A stretch of 35,944 nucleotides of DNA from a virus, in the IMG/VR virus record IMGVR_UViG_3300042691_022010, positions 1 to 35,944 of that record, one strand, 5' to 3'. How positions within the stretch are numbered: the stretch's first letter is position 1; every line of letters starts with the position of its first letter. Below the pieces are notes generated by a model. The model ran no database searches and was not told the DNA's origin. It saw only the letters and a list, made by a program, of their open reading frames with translations. The position numbers were made by a program, and so were the translations under genes. Below are positions 15,206 through 22,307 of the stretch, piece by piece.

Positions 15206-15519
15206 GCCTGGCCGACGACGCTCTAAAGGAAGGCTTCACCTCCCTGCTCGCGACCGCGGGCGAGGAGGTGACCTTCCGCACGGGCGCCGTCACCGCGCTG
15301 GTCGACCGTACCGCGTACACCGACCCCAAGCGCGAGAAGCAACTCCCCGATTTCGACGCCAACGCCATCTCGCGGATCGAGTTCGCGATTGAAGACATAA
15401 CGGGCCGCCCGAAGACGGGCGAGATCATCACCGACTCCCGCGAGATCAACCACCGCATCAAACGCGTGACGCACACCGGGCTTGCCTGGGCGTGCGACTG
15501 CGAGGTCCTCGAGGAATGA
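15202..15519 (+). CDS. Putative head-tail joining protein
   Basis: This is a 105-aa protein with a GTG start in a GTGA overlap. It has a beta-rich core (EVTFRTGAVTALVDR, ISRIEFAIEDITG, HRIKRVTHTGLAWACDCEVLEE) similar in plan to the small stopper/head-tail joining proteins (gpFII class) that seal the neck. It sits between the capsid and tail-completion genes, the normal order for that role. The call rests on size, strand pattern and place. Confidence 0.65.
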   Translation: MSLADDALKEGFTSLLATAGEEVTFRTGAVTALVDRTAYTDPKREKQLPDFDANAISRIEFAIEDITGRPKTGEIITDSREINHRIKRVTHTGLAWACDCEVLEE

Positions 15520-16226
15520 CGCCCACCGTCCAGTCCAATGTCCGGCAGTTCAACGCCGCGTTTCTCCGCTACATGGAGGTTACGTCGCGCACGCCGGCGG
15601 AGGCCGTCCTCAAGCAGTCGCAGGAGTTCGCCTATGCGCTCCGGCGCCGGCTGCAAACCCTCGCGCCGCTCAAGGGCGCAGTCCGGGCGCAGCGTCTCGC
15701 CGCGCTGGCTTCGGGCGGAGGCCTCCGGATCCGTCCCGCCGTCCGGGACTTCGTGAAGAAAAACACGACCGCCACCCTCTCCGACATCGCGACCCGCCGC
15801 GAGGGCTCCTTCATGGAGACGACGAAGCGCGGCCGCCTCAAGAAGAACGGGCGCTCCTGGTGGCAGTTGGCCGTCGACAAGGAGCTCGGGATGCGCGAAC
15901 GCGGCCGGGGCTTCGTCGCTTACTCGTCGCGATTCAGCGGGATGAGCAAAATGGCCGCAGGCCGAGGCAAGCAACGCCAACAGGTCCTCGACCGCTACAA
16001 GCGCTTTCTCTCCGCCGTCGGCGTCACCGTGAATCCGAACGACGCCTCCGCCGTCTTCGCGTGGGGCGGCAATCGCTCCTCCGGCGAGGTCGCCAAGGTC
16101 TTGAAGCAGGGCAAAGGGCAGCAGGCCGTCGCGGATGCGCTCGGTGACGCCCGCGACAACATGATGGTTTACGTCCGCCGGAAGCTCGCCGCCAACGCCG
16201 CGCAGACCGTCGGGAGGGTCCGATAA
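15516..16226 (+). CDS. Putative tail-completion protein (gpZ/HK97 gp10-like)
   Basis: This is a 236-aa, very basic protein with long helices in the first half (EAVLKQSQEFAYALRRRLQTLAP) and a basic, Gly-rich middle (RRGRLKKNGR). Proteins of this length and charge between the stopper and tail terminator are commonly the Z or HK97 gp10 neck/tail-completion factors. It overlaps the previous stop (ATGA) and is followed by the terminator (TAATG). Exact function is inferred from order. Confidence 0.65.
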   Translation: MTPTVQSNVRQFNAAFLRYMEVTSRTPAEAVLKQSQEFAYALRRRLQTLAPLKGAVRAQRLAALASGGGLRIRPAVRDFVKKNTTATLSDIATRREGSFMETTKRGRLKKNGRSWWQLAVDKELGMRERGRGFVAYSSRFSGMSKMAAGRGKQRQQVLDRYKRFLSAVGVTVNPNDASAVFAWGGNRSSGEVAKVLKQGKGQQAVADALGDARDNMMVYVRRKLAANAAQTVGRVR

Positions 16227-16678
16227 TGCTTTCCCTCTCCAATCTCCAGACCACGGTCGCCGCCGCGATCACGGGGCACACGTTCTTTTCCACCGCGCCC
16301 GCCGTCCCGGTCATCGTCGACGACGGGACGAGCAAAAACGGACTCGAGACCGCGCTCCGGACCAAGGGCTTTGCCGTCCTGGTGCTCCCCGTCCTGGGCG
16401 TCGACCTCAAGGACCAGGGCGACGGGAAGACCTTCACCGGCGAGGCCGAGGTCATGGTCAAGCTTCTGGTCAATCCGCACATCAACCCCCTCCCCACCGG
16501 GGCGCAGCGCAACATCCACGGCGCCATCTCCGCGGCCGTCGCCGCCGTCCTCGGATGGACGCCGGGACTTGGCGACCGCCGCTTCAAGGTCGCGGATCAG
16601 TCAATTTCCATTTCCGCCGCCGACGAGGGTCTCTTGGCCTACGACGTCGGCTTCACGAAACAAATCACCCTCAACTAG
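16226..16678 (+). CDS. Tail terminator (gpU-like)
   Basis: This is a 150-aa protein with alternating alpha/beta sequence: an N-terminal helix (LQTTVAAAITGHTFF), a central strand pair (GFAVLVLPVLGVDL, EAEVMVKLLVNP) and a helix (NIHGAISAAVAAVLGW). Length and fold order match tail-terminator proteins of the gpU class, which cap the tail tube. It joins the previous gene by TAATG. The next gene is the tube protein. Confidence 0.7.
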   Translation: MLSLSNLQTTVAAAITGHTFFSTAPAVPVIVDDGTSKNGLETALRTKGFAVLVLPVLGVDLKDQGDGKTFTGEAEVMVKLLVNPHINPLPTGAQRNIHGAISAAVAAVLGWTPGLGDRRFKVADQSISISAADEGLLAYDVGFTKQITLN

Positions 16679-16687
16679 CCTACCACC

Positions 16688-17224
16688 ATGCCACTCACCA
16701 CCGGCTCCTTCATCATCGGTTCGCACGCGAACTTTTTCCGCGACGGCGACTCCTTCACCGTCCCCAGCTCCGGCACCGCCAGCCGCTCCGCCAAACCCGG
16801 CTCCGCCGATACGGGGTGGATCGACGTCGGCATAGTTCAGGATGTCGGCATCACCCACGACATGGACGAGCGCGAAGTTTACGCCCCGACGCCGGGCAAG
16901 CTCCGCCTTCACGACGTCATCGCGACGAAGGATCGCCTTTCGCTGAAACTGACGCTCAACGAAATGAGCCCGCTCGCCTTCGAGTTGCTGTTCGGCACCC
17001 TCGCGCTGACCTCGGCTTCGACGCAGTATAACCCCCTCGAGGGCCTCACGAAGAAAGGCTGGCTGAAGGTTCAGCAGTACAACCAGAGCGACGCCGCCTT
17101 CAACGTCCTGGACGTTTACTGCCATCTCAAGGTCGACGGTGAGGTCCGGTTCGACGACAACATCGTCAACGTCTCGCTCATGGCCCGAGTCCTTCACTCC
17201 ACCCTGAACACGGGCACGATCTAA
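16688..17224 (+). CDS. Major tail (tube) protein
   Basis: This is a 178-aa beta-rich protein with strands typical of the tail-tube fold: GSFIIGSHANFF, WIDVGIVQDVGITHDM, LSLKLTLNEMSP, YCHLKVDGEVRFDDNIVNVSLMARV. Its position after the terminator and before the tail region fits the tube. The start lies in ACCACCATG with no SD sequence. Unusually, the next genes are adhesin-like rather than the tail chaperones. Confidence 0.78.
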   Translation: MPLTTGSFIIGSHANFFRDGDSFTVPSSGTASRSAKPGSADTGWIDVGIVQDVGITHDMDEREVYAPTPGKLRLHDVIATKDRLSLKLTLNEMSPLAFELLFGTLALTSASTQYNPLEGLTKKGWLKVQQYNQSDAAFNVLDVYCHLKVDGEVRFDDNIVNVSLMARVLHSTLNTGTI

Positions 17225-17243
17225 CGCGAAGGGCCGCGCTCCC

Positions 17244-17816
17244 ATGCCCTTCACCGATCCCTTCTCGAACACGCCCCCGGACACGCGGACCATCGGCCGC
17301 GGGGCCGCGTTCGACAACACGGCGCCCGCCTTCTCGGCTCCCACTCGCGGGGCCGCGTTCGACAACACCGCCCCAGCCTTCTCCGCGCCTTCACGCGGGG
17401 CCGCGTTCGACAACACCGGCCCGACCGCCGCGACGATCACGCGGGGCGCCGCCTTCGACAACACCGCCCCAGGCCTGACCGCAACGGGCACGGAGAGCTT
17501 CACGGCGCGGGCGCAGACCACCGCCAGCGTGACGGTCTCGACGCTCATCATCGGCGCAGCCGTTGACGGCGTGACGCTGGCCTCGGGCGATCTGGTGCTC
17601 GTCGCATCCCAAGGCACCGCGTCGCAAAACGGGCTCTACCGCGTGACCGCTGGCGCTCCGGTGCGGGCAAGCGATCACGCCTTCCCCTTCAGCGTCCGGG
17701 TCGGACCGGCGGGCACGGCGAACAAAGGCAAGGCCTTCGCCTACTTCCCAATCACGCCCTACGTCCTCGACACCACCGCCGTCAACTTCACCGCCCTGGT
17801 CGCGGTCGCGCACTAA
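17244..17816 (+). CDS. Repeat-containing tail-fibre-like protein
   Basis: This is a 190-aa protein. Residues 19-82 are four copies of a 16-residue repeat starting RGAAFDNT at 19, 35, 51 and 67. Residues about 85-190 match the beta-rich element often seen in phage tail fibres, where a 'GD.VLV..Q....NGLYRV..GAP.RA' pattern is present (here GDLVLVASQGTASQNGLYRV). It is likely an attached fibre or head/tail decoration module; repeats may act as a stalk or multivalent binding site. It begins a long adhesin-like cluster after the tube gene. Confidence 0.7.
   Translation: MPFTDPFSNTPPDTRTIGRGAAFDNTAPAFSAPTRGAAFDNTAPAFSAPSRGAAFDNTGPTAATITRGAAFDNTAPGLTATGTESFTARAQTTASVTVSTLIIGAAVDGVTLASGDLVLVASQGTASQNGLYRVTAGAPVRASDHAFPFSVRVGPAGTANKGKAFAYFPITPYVLDTTAVNFTALVAVAH
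17298..17489 (+). repeat. Four 48-bp tandem repeats (RGAAFDNT units)
   Basis: Starts at 17298, 17346, 17394 and 17442, exactly 48 bases apart. The core CGGGGCCGCGTTCGACAACA is nearly identical in the first three, while the fourth has diverged to GGCGCCGCC at the same codons. The retained amino acids, with partly changed codons in unit four, suggest selection on protein rather than recent slippage only. Confidence 0.85.
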
Positions 17817-17822
17817 GAATCC

Positions 17823-18170
17823 ATGAGCTGCCCCAGCCGCAAAGCCGTTTGCCTGCCGAACCTCATCCAAGGCGAGACGGGTCAATGGGCCATCACGATC
17901 ACCGACCAGGACGACGCCGCGGTCAACATCACCGGGGCGTCGATTGAGTTCCGCGTGACGGCTCGGGACATCGTGGCCGCCAGCCTGACGACTTCTCCGG
18001 GCGTCCAGGTGACCAACGCGGCGCTCGGGCAGATCGTCGTCACCCTCGCGACGGCGAGCCTGCAACCGTGGCTCTACGACGTCCACCTCATCACCACCGA
18101 CACCGGCGGGCGCACTCACATGACCCCGGCCTCCCTTCGCATCCTCCCGAAACCAACCTCGACTCCCTAA
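17823..18170 (+). CDS. Ig-like phage structural protein (BppU N-terminal-like)
   Basis: This is a 115-aa beta-rich protein. It starts with a Cys-containing segment (SCPSRKAVCLPNL) and then an Ig-like strand pattern: GETGQWAITITDQDDAAVNITGASIEF, a middle strand pair, and WLYDVHLITTDTGG. The 'W.I.I.D..G..V...GA.I.F.V' pattern recalls the N-terminal domain of BppU-type baseplate proteins. It likely docks an adhesin. Next to other fibre genes and without enzyme motifs. Confidence 0.6.
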   Translation: MSCPSRKAVCLPNLIQGETGQWAITITDQDDAAVNITGASIEFRVTARDIVAASLTTSPGVQVTNAALGQIVVTLATASLQPWLYDVHLITTDTGGRTHMTPASLRILPKPTSTP

Positions 18171-18173
18171 CAC

Positions 18174-18575
18174 ATGAGCAAGAGCAACTACTACGAGGGG
18201 ATTACCCTCGACCTCGCCTTCGCCGCCGCTCCTTCCGGCTTCACGCGCACGAACGGCAACCGCTGGATCAGCCTCCACACCGCCGACCCCGGCGAAGACG
18301 GCACGACCGGCGAGGCCTCCGGATCCGGCTACGCCCGCGCCCAGTACAACGCCGGAACCGGCTGGACCCGCACGGCCAACAGCGTCGTCAATAACGCCGA
18401 GATCACGTTCGGTACCCTCTCGGGCGCCCTGGGCCCGATCACCCACTTTGCCGTTTTCGACGCGGTGACGGCCGGAAACTGCCTCTACAAGGGCGCTTTC
18501 TCGACGTCTCGCTCCTTCCTCTCGGGCGATACCCCGAAGATCAACGCCTCGGGCCTGACCATCACCGAGGAATAA
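18174..18575 (+). CDS. Fibre-associated beta protein (LHTADPG type)
   Basis: This is a 133-aa protein with the element 'WISLHTADPGEDGTTGEASGSGYAR' near residues 31-55, which I know as a recurrent feature of small phage proteins placed beside tail fibres. The rest is beta-rich (ITHFAVFDAV, KINASGLTITEE). Function is not established; structural or adhesin accessory is the likely role. The start ATG follows a short A/C leader with no SD sequence. Confidence 0.68.
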   Translation: MSKSNYYEGITLDLAFAAAPSGFTRTNGNRWISLHTADPGEDGTTGEASGSGYARAQYNAGTGWTRTANSVVNNAEITFGTLSGALGPITHFAVFDAVTAGNCLYKGAFSTSRSFLSGDTPKINASGLTITEE

Positions 18576-18578
18576 TTC

Positions 18579-19637
18579 GTGGGCCTAGACGCCGATTTCC
18601 GTCCGCAGACCACGTCCGGAGCGTTTGGCTCCCGATCGCTCAAGGCGCTCTTCGGGGCGCGGGGCAACCGAGCCGCGTTTCGAGCGCTGGTTCCTTTGCG
18701 GGCAGCAGACGCCAACGCCCTCATCGGAGGGCTGGCAGAGGGCTCCGCGTCTTTGTCCTCTTTGGTCTCGGCGATCATCCGGCTCCTCGGCTCCGCCACC
18801 GCCCAGGCGACCGCCGCGGGCGTCATGGCCGGCGGACTTCTTCTCGGGTCTGGCACCGCGGCCGGAGCCGCCAGCGTGGCGGGCGGACTTTCGGGAGGCT
18901 ACGCCGTTTCCGGCTCGGCTTCAGGCTACGCCACCGTTGCCGGCTCCATCCCCGCGCTCCCGCTCGCCGGGGGCACCTCCGCCGGATTGGCGACCGTCGC
19001 GGGCATCTTTACGGTCCCCGGCTTCACGGGCGGAACCTCGGACGGCTTGGCCACGACCGGCGCCGCCCTGGTCGGCCGCCTGGCGGGCGCCGGCTCGACG
19101 GCTGGCACCGCTACCACCGCGGGCATCCTTCCCGCCATCCAGCTCACCGGGGGAACCTCGGCAGCTTTTGCCACGGTCTCGGGCTTGCTGCCCGTCCTCC
19201 CGCTGTCCGGGGGAACGTCCTCGGGCTCCGCGACGGTCTCGGGCATCTTCACCGCGCCAGGCTTCACGGGAGGCACCGCCGACGGCTCCGCCACGACGAC
19301 CGCAGACCTCGACGGGCGCCTGGCCCTGGTCGGCTCGACCGCAGGCTCCGCGACGACCTCGGGCAATCTCCTCCCGCAGCCGCTGGCCGGCGGCACCGCG
19401 GCCGGATCCGCTACGACGACCGCAGACCTCGACGGACGCCTCGCGCTAGCTGGCAGCGTCTCGACGACCGCTACCACGACCGCGGACCTCGACGGCTTGC
19501 TCGCCCTGGTCGGATCCGCCGCCGGCTCCGCGACTACCGCGGGACAACTCGCGGACGGCATTCCGGCCGACGCGATCCTCGACTCTGCGGGCGTCCCGAT
19601 CACCGACAGCGCCGGGAACATCATCACCTACGCCTAA
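18579..19637 (+). CDS. 20-residue-repeat protein, putative adhesin or solenoid fibre
   Basis: This is a 352-aa protein with a GTG start. Residues 1-72 are a unique N-terminus. Residues 73-325 are about twelve repeats of exactly 20 residues, pattern (S/T)xxGxAT(T/V)xGxLxxxxxLxGG, with no insertion or deletion. The end (residues 333-352, DSAG and DSAGN) resembles the common C-terminus of phage fibre proteins. Composition is nearly all Gly, Ala, Ser, Thr, Leu, Val and Pro, with no Cys. A beta-solenoid or extended filament is likely. There are no enzyme motifs. Confidence 0.72.
   Translation: MGLDADFRPQTTSGAFGSRSLKALFGARGNRAAFRALVPLRAADANALIGGLAEGSASLSSLVSAIIRLLGSATAQATAAGVMAGGLLLGSGTAAGAASVAGGLSGGYAVSGSASGYATVAGSIPALPLAGGTSAGLATVAGIFTVPGFTGGTSDGLATTGAALVGRLAGAGSTAGTATTAGILPAIQLTGGTSAAFATVSGLLPVLPLSGGTSSGSATVSGIFTAPGFTGGTADGSATTTADLDGRLALVGSTAGSATTSGNLLPQPLAGGTAAGSATTTADLDGRLALAGSVSTTATTTADLDGLLALVGSAAGSATTAGQLADGIPADAILDSAGVPITDSAGNIITYA
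18795..19553 (+). repeat. Array of about twelve 60-bp in-frame repeats
   Basis: Units begin every 60 bases from 18795. Three subtypes can be told apart by the second half: P type (as LPLAGG), F type (PGFTGG) and R type (GRLALVG). Order from the third unit is P-F-R-P-P-F-R-P-R-R, so larger blocks such as P-F-R seem to have been copied as well. Nucleotide identity is high among late R units (GCAGACCTCGACGG). Confidence 0.82.
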
Positions 19638-19640
19638 CCC

Positions 19641-20060
19641 ATGCCGAACCGGATCAAAGACTTCTCCACTACGGCGACGGCGCCAGCCTCGGACGACTTC
19701 GTCGCGCTCGACGGAACGACGAACGGAAGCCGGAAGATCTCGGGCAACGTGCTGCTCGCGAACATCTCGACGCAGCTCGTCCAGCCGACGGGCACGATCA
19801 ACGGCACCAACACCGCCTTTACCCTCCCGGTCACGCCGGCGGGCGACGTCCTGGTCCTCCTCAACGGGCTCCAGGTCGCGGAAAGTGGCTACACGGTCAG
19901 CGCCACGACGCTCACGATGACGACCGCCCCGCAGACGGGCGACCGGCTGGACGTTGCGGTCGCGACGCTACTCGCGGGTGTGCAGCGGGAGATCGGGATC
20001 GGCACCTCGCTCCCGGGCACGGCCAACGAAGGCGACATTTTCGGCGTCTACACTCCCTAA
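19641..20060 (+). CDS. Fibre-module protein
   Basis: This is a 139-aa protein. Residues 1-40 (RIKDFSTTATAPASDDFVALDGTTNGSRKIS) match the N-terminal 'IKDFxTTAxxxASDDxxAxDG' element common in phage fibres. Residues 45-110 (PTGTINGTNTAFTLP, GDVLVLLNGLQVAESGYTVSATTLTM) match a small beta domain also common there. It could be a stand-alone fibre module or a linker to other adhesins. The start has the CCATG context. Confidence 0.68.
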   Translation: MPNRIKDFSTTATAPASDDFVALDGTTNGSRKISGNVLLANISTQLVQPTGTINGTNTAFTLPVTPAGDVLVLLNGLQVAESGYTVSATTLTMTTAPQTGDRLDVAVATLLAGVQREIGIGTSLPGTANEGDIFGVYTP

Positions 20061-20072
20061 CCACTCACCACC

Positions 20073-20516
20073 ATGGCAGACGACATTCAAATCACGCCGG
20101 GCATCGGCGCTCCGGTCGCCACCGACGAAATCGCGGGCCGACACTTCCAGCGGATCAAGATCACGCACGGCGACGACGGGACCGCGACCGACACGAGCTC
20201 GGTGAATCCGTTCCCGGTCCAGCCGGGCGGTGAAATGCTCGAAGCGATTGAGGCGCTGCGCATGGCGATCAACTCACTCACGCGCACGGTGGGGCTGACC
20301 TCGCCTGACCTTGCGGGCCGCCTACGCGTGCTCGCGGAGAATCCCACCGCAGGAAACTTACAGGCAACCGTTTCGCTCGCGGGTGGTCAGACGCTCACGA
20401 CGCTTTCAACGCTCACAAATCAAACCCAGATCGGCGGATTCGCCGCAAACGATCAGATCCCGGCAATCGTCAACATCAACGCCGCATCGCTGCGCCGGAA
20501 CATTTCGACCTCTTAA
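20073..20516 (+). CDS. Phage structural protein (MADDIQITPG type)
   Basis: This is a 147-aa protein opening MADDIQITPGIGAPVATDEI, with HFQRIKITHGDDGTATD after it. This opening occurs in many phage genomes near fibre genes; its function is unknown to me. The middle is a helix (MLEAIEALRMAINSLTRTVG) and the end is beta-rich and Asn/Thr-rich. The start is CACCACCATG with no SD sequence. Codon use shifts toward GCG/ACG compared with GCC/ACC in the head genes. Confidence 0.68.
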   Translation: MADDIQITPGIGAPVATDEIAGRHFQRIKITHGDDGTATDTSSVNPFPVQPGGEMLEAIEALRMAINSLTRTVGLTSPDLAGRLRVLAENPTAGNLQATVSLAGGQTLTTLSTLTNQTQIGGFAANDQIPAIVNINAASLRRNISTS

Positions 20517-20528
20517 CCACTACTCGCC

Positions 20529-21968
20529 ATGCCCACGACCAACGGAAACCGGAAGCTGCTCGATCTCAAAGCTTGGAACTTCTGCACGCCTTCGCCCAGC
20601 GCGACCGTCGCCGGTTCGCTTATCATTTCGTCGCGCCACTACCGCCAGCAGCAGCTTCTGGTCACGTCTACGACGCAGGCCATCCTATACAATCCTAGCG
20701 AGGACGGCTGGGTACAGGTTCCGTCCCCCGCGCTCGCGGGTACGTTTGGCGCCGGTGCTGCGGGCACGGCTGGCTCGTTCTCGACCGGCACGACCGTCGG
20801 GGCTTCTTCGCTGACCGCGACGGCTGGCACGACGACCAGCATCACGACCAACCAGACGCTCGCCCGCGATCTGCGCGGCTACTCGGTTTACTTCGTCGGC
20901 GGGACGAACGCGGGCAAGCTGAAGACCATCGCGTCGAACACCATTGGCGCGAACGCGGTTATCACGTTTGACTCTGCCGAAGCGGCGGCGTTCGACGCAA
21001 CCTCCCAGTATCGCATCAAGGCTCCGGTGTTCTATCTCCTCGGCGCTGGTACGCTCGCGTCTGGGTCGTTCAAAAAGTACGACTTCGCAACCAACACTTG
21101 GACGACGCTATCCAACACCGGACTGCCCGCGTCACTCGCGACTGATGGGCGCATGGTGGGAACTCCCGCATGGATCGACAGCGGCTTCAAGTCATTCGCC
21201 ACCGGAACGGCCACGGCTGGCGGCGCTACGACGTTGACCAACTCGGGAAAGAACTGGGCCACGAATCAATGGGCCAACTCGTGCCAAGTGCGCATCACGG
21301 GCGGCACGGGCACGGGGCAGATCCGTATCATCTCATCGAATACGGCAACGGCGTTGACCGTCTCCACTGCGTGGACGACCAACCCCGACGCAACCTCGAC
21401 GTACAGCATCGAAGGCAACGACGACTACCTGTACTACATGGGCAACAACGCGGTGACGCTGTACCGCTACAGCATCGCGGGCAACACGTGGACGACGCTA
21501 TCGCCCGGCGTGGCTCGCGCTGGCGCTCCGGGCGCTGGCATGGGCGGCTCTTGGGTGCATAGCGTTCCCGCCGCAGACTGGAACGTCGAGAACACCATCC
21601 TGAACGGACGCTACATCTATGCGTTCCGTGGCGGTGCCACCGCTGCGCTGGACCGCTACGACATCGCGGCTAACTCTTGGACCGCTCTGACCTATGCGCC
21701 CGCGACTGAGACCTTCACGGGCGGGACTAAGTACGTCTATAACAAGGACCGGATCTATCTGACGAAGGAAGCGACGGGCCGTTGGTTCTATTTCGACATT
21801 GCCGAACAGGCCATGCACGGCTGGACGACCGTCCTGTACACGCAGGGCGCGGCAATCGTGGGCGACACGGCGTTTGATGTGACGTACAAGGACGGGGCAA
21901 CGGAAATCGAGTACATCTACTTCGTCTTCAACACCTCGACTGTCCTTTACCGCCAGATGGTAATTTGA
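20529..21968 (+). CDS. Kelch/beta-propeller-like putative receptor-binding protein
   Basis: This is a 479-aa protein. Three 'Y(D/S)(F/I)AxNxWTxL' blades are clear (near codons 183, 315 and 375), plus further Gly/Trp-rich segments, as in kelch propellers. Two similar inserts of about 75 residues (near 85-165 and 222-296: a Thr-rich strand, then 'G(K/Q)(L/I)(K/R)(T/I)I(A/S)SNT') sit between blades. A glycan or surface-protein binding role is likely. Base use differs from flanking genes (more GCG, ACG, GAA), which suggests it came from another source. No enzyme motif was found. Confidence 0.68.
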   Translation: MPTTNGNRKLLDLKAWNFCTPSPSATVAGSLIISSRHYRQQQLLVTSTTQAILYNPSEDGWVQVPSPALAGTFGAGAAGTAGSFSTGTTVGASSLTATAGTTTSITTNQTLARDLRGYSVYFVGGTNAGKLKTIASNTIGANAVITFDSAEAAAFDATSQYRIKAPVFYLLGAGTLASGSFKKYDFATNTWTTLSNTGLPASLATDGRMVGTPAWIDSGFKSFATGTATAGGATTLTNSGKNWATNQWANSCQVRITGGTGTGQIRIISSNTATALTVSTAWTTNPDATSTYSIEGNDDYLYYMGNNAVTLYRYSIAGNTWTTLSPGVARAGAPGAGMGGSWVHSVPAADWNVENTILNGRYIYAFRGGATAALDRYDIAANSWTALTYAPATETFTGGTKYVYNKDRIYLTKEATGRWFYFDIAEQAMHGWTTVLYTQGAAIVGDTAFDVTYKDGATEIEYIYFVFNTSTVLYRQMVI

Positions 21969-21970
21969 CC

Positions 21971-22135
21971 ATGAACATCCCCGATCTTATCGCGCTGCTC
22001 AAAAAGCGCCTAGTCTATCTTAGCTCGCTCCGCTCCTCTGCGGCTGCGCTGGGCGACCTCGCGCAGATCGAGCGCATCGACTCCGACATTGCCGAGACTC
22101 AGGCGACTCTGAATCAGATCCAAACGCTGAACTAA
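21971..22135 (+). CDS. 54-aa coiled-coil protein
   Basis: This short ORF starts at ATG 21971 in CCATG context. The peptide (LIALLKKRLVYLSSLRSSAAALGDLAQIERIDSDIAETQATLNQIQ) is one helix with clear heptads and resembles small coiled-coil phage proteins found after fibre genes. It sits 2 bases after the kelch gene and 7 bases before the next ORF. It might be a trimerisation or assembly accessory of the fibre. Confidence 0.65.
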   Translation: MNIPDLIALLKKRLVYLSSLRSSAAALGDLAQIERIDSDIAETQATLNQIQTLN

Positions 22136-22142
22136 TCGCGCC

Positions 22143-22298
22143 ATGCTGCTCTCGCTCCTCCGCTCGGCGCCCACGGCGCAGACGCAGTTTTCTTACCGGA
22201 CTTCGGGCGCCTGGAAACTTTTGACGTTCTACCGCTGGACCTCTGGCGCGTGGAAACTCCTCGTTTTTTCGGTCCGCGTCTCGGGCAACTGGAAATAA
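22143..22298 (+). CDS. 51-aa SGxWK-repeat protein
   Basis: This short ORF begins at ATG 22143 in CCATG context. It has three copies of SG(A/N)WK (residues 21-25, 34-38 and 47-51) at an exact 13-residue spacing, joined by hydrophobic/aromatic strands. Such 'sGaWK' repeats occur in small phage proteins next to fibres. The fold should be a small beta sheet with exposed Trp. A carbohydrate-binding role is only a guess. Confidence 0.6.
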   Translation: MLLSLLRSAPTAQTQFSYRTSGAWKLLTFYRWTSGAWKLLVFSVRVSGNWK

Positions 22299-22307
22299 CA
22301 CCCTCCC

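Noticed and set aside
18795-19553. CRISPR-like array
   Set aside because: The regular 60-bp period is in frame with a protein and has no unique spacers between identical repeats.
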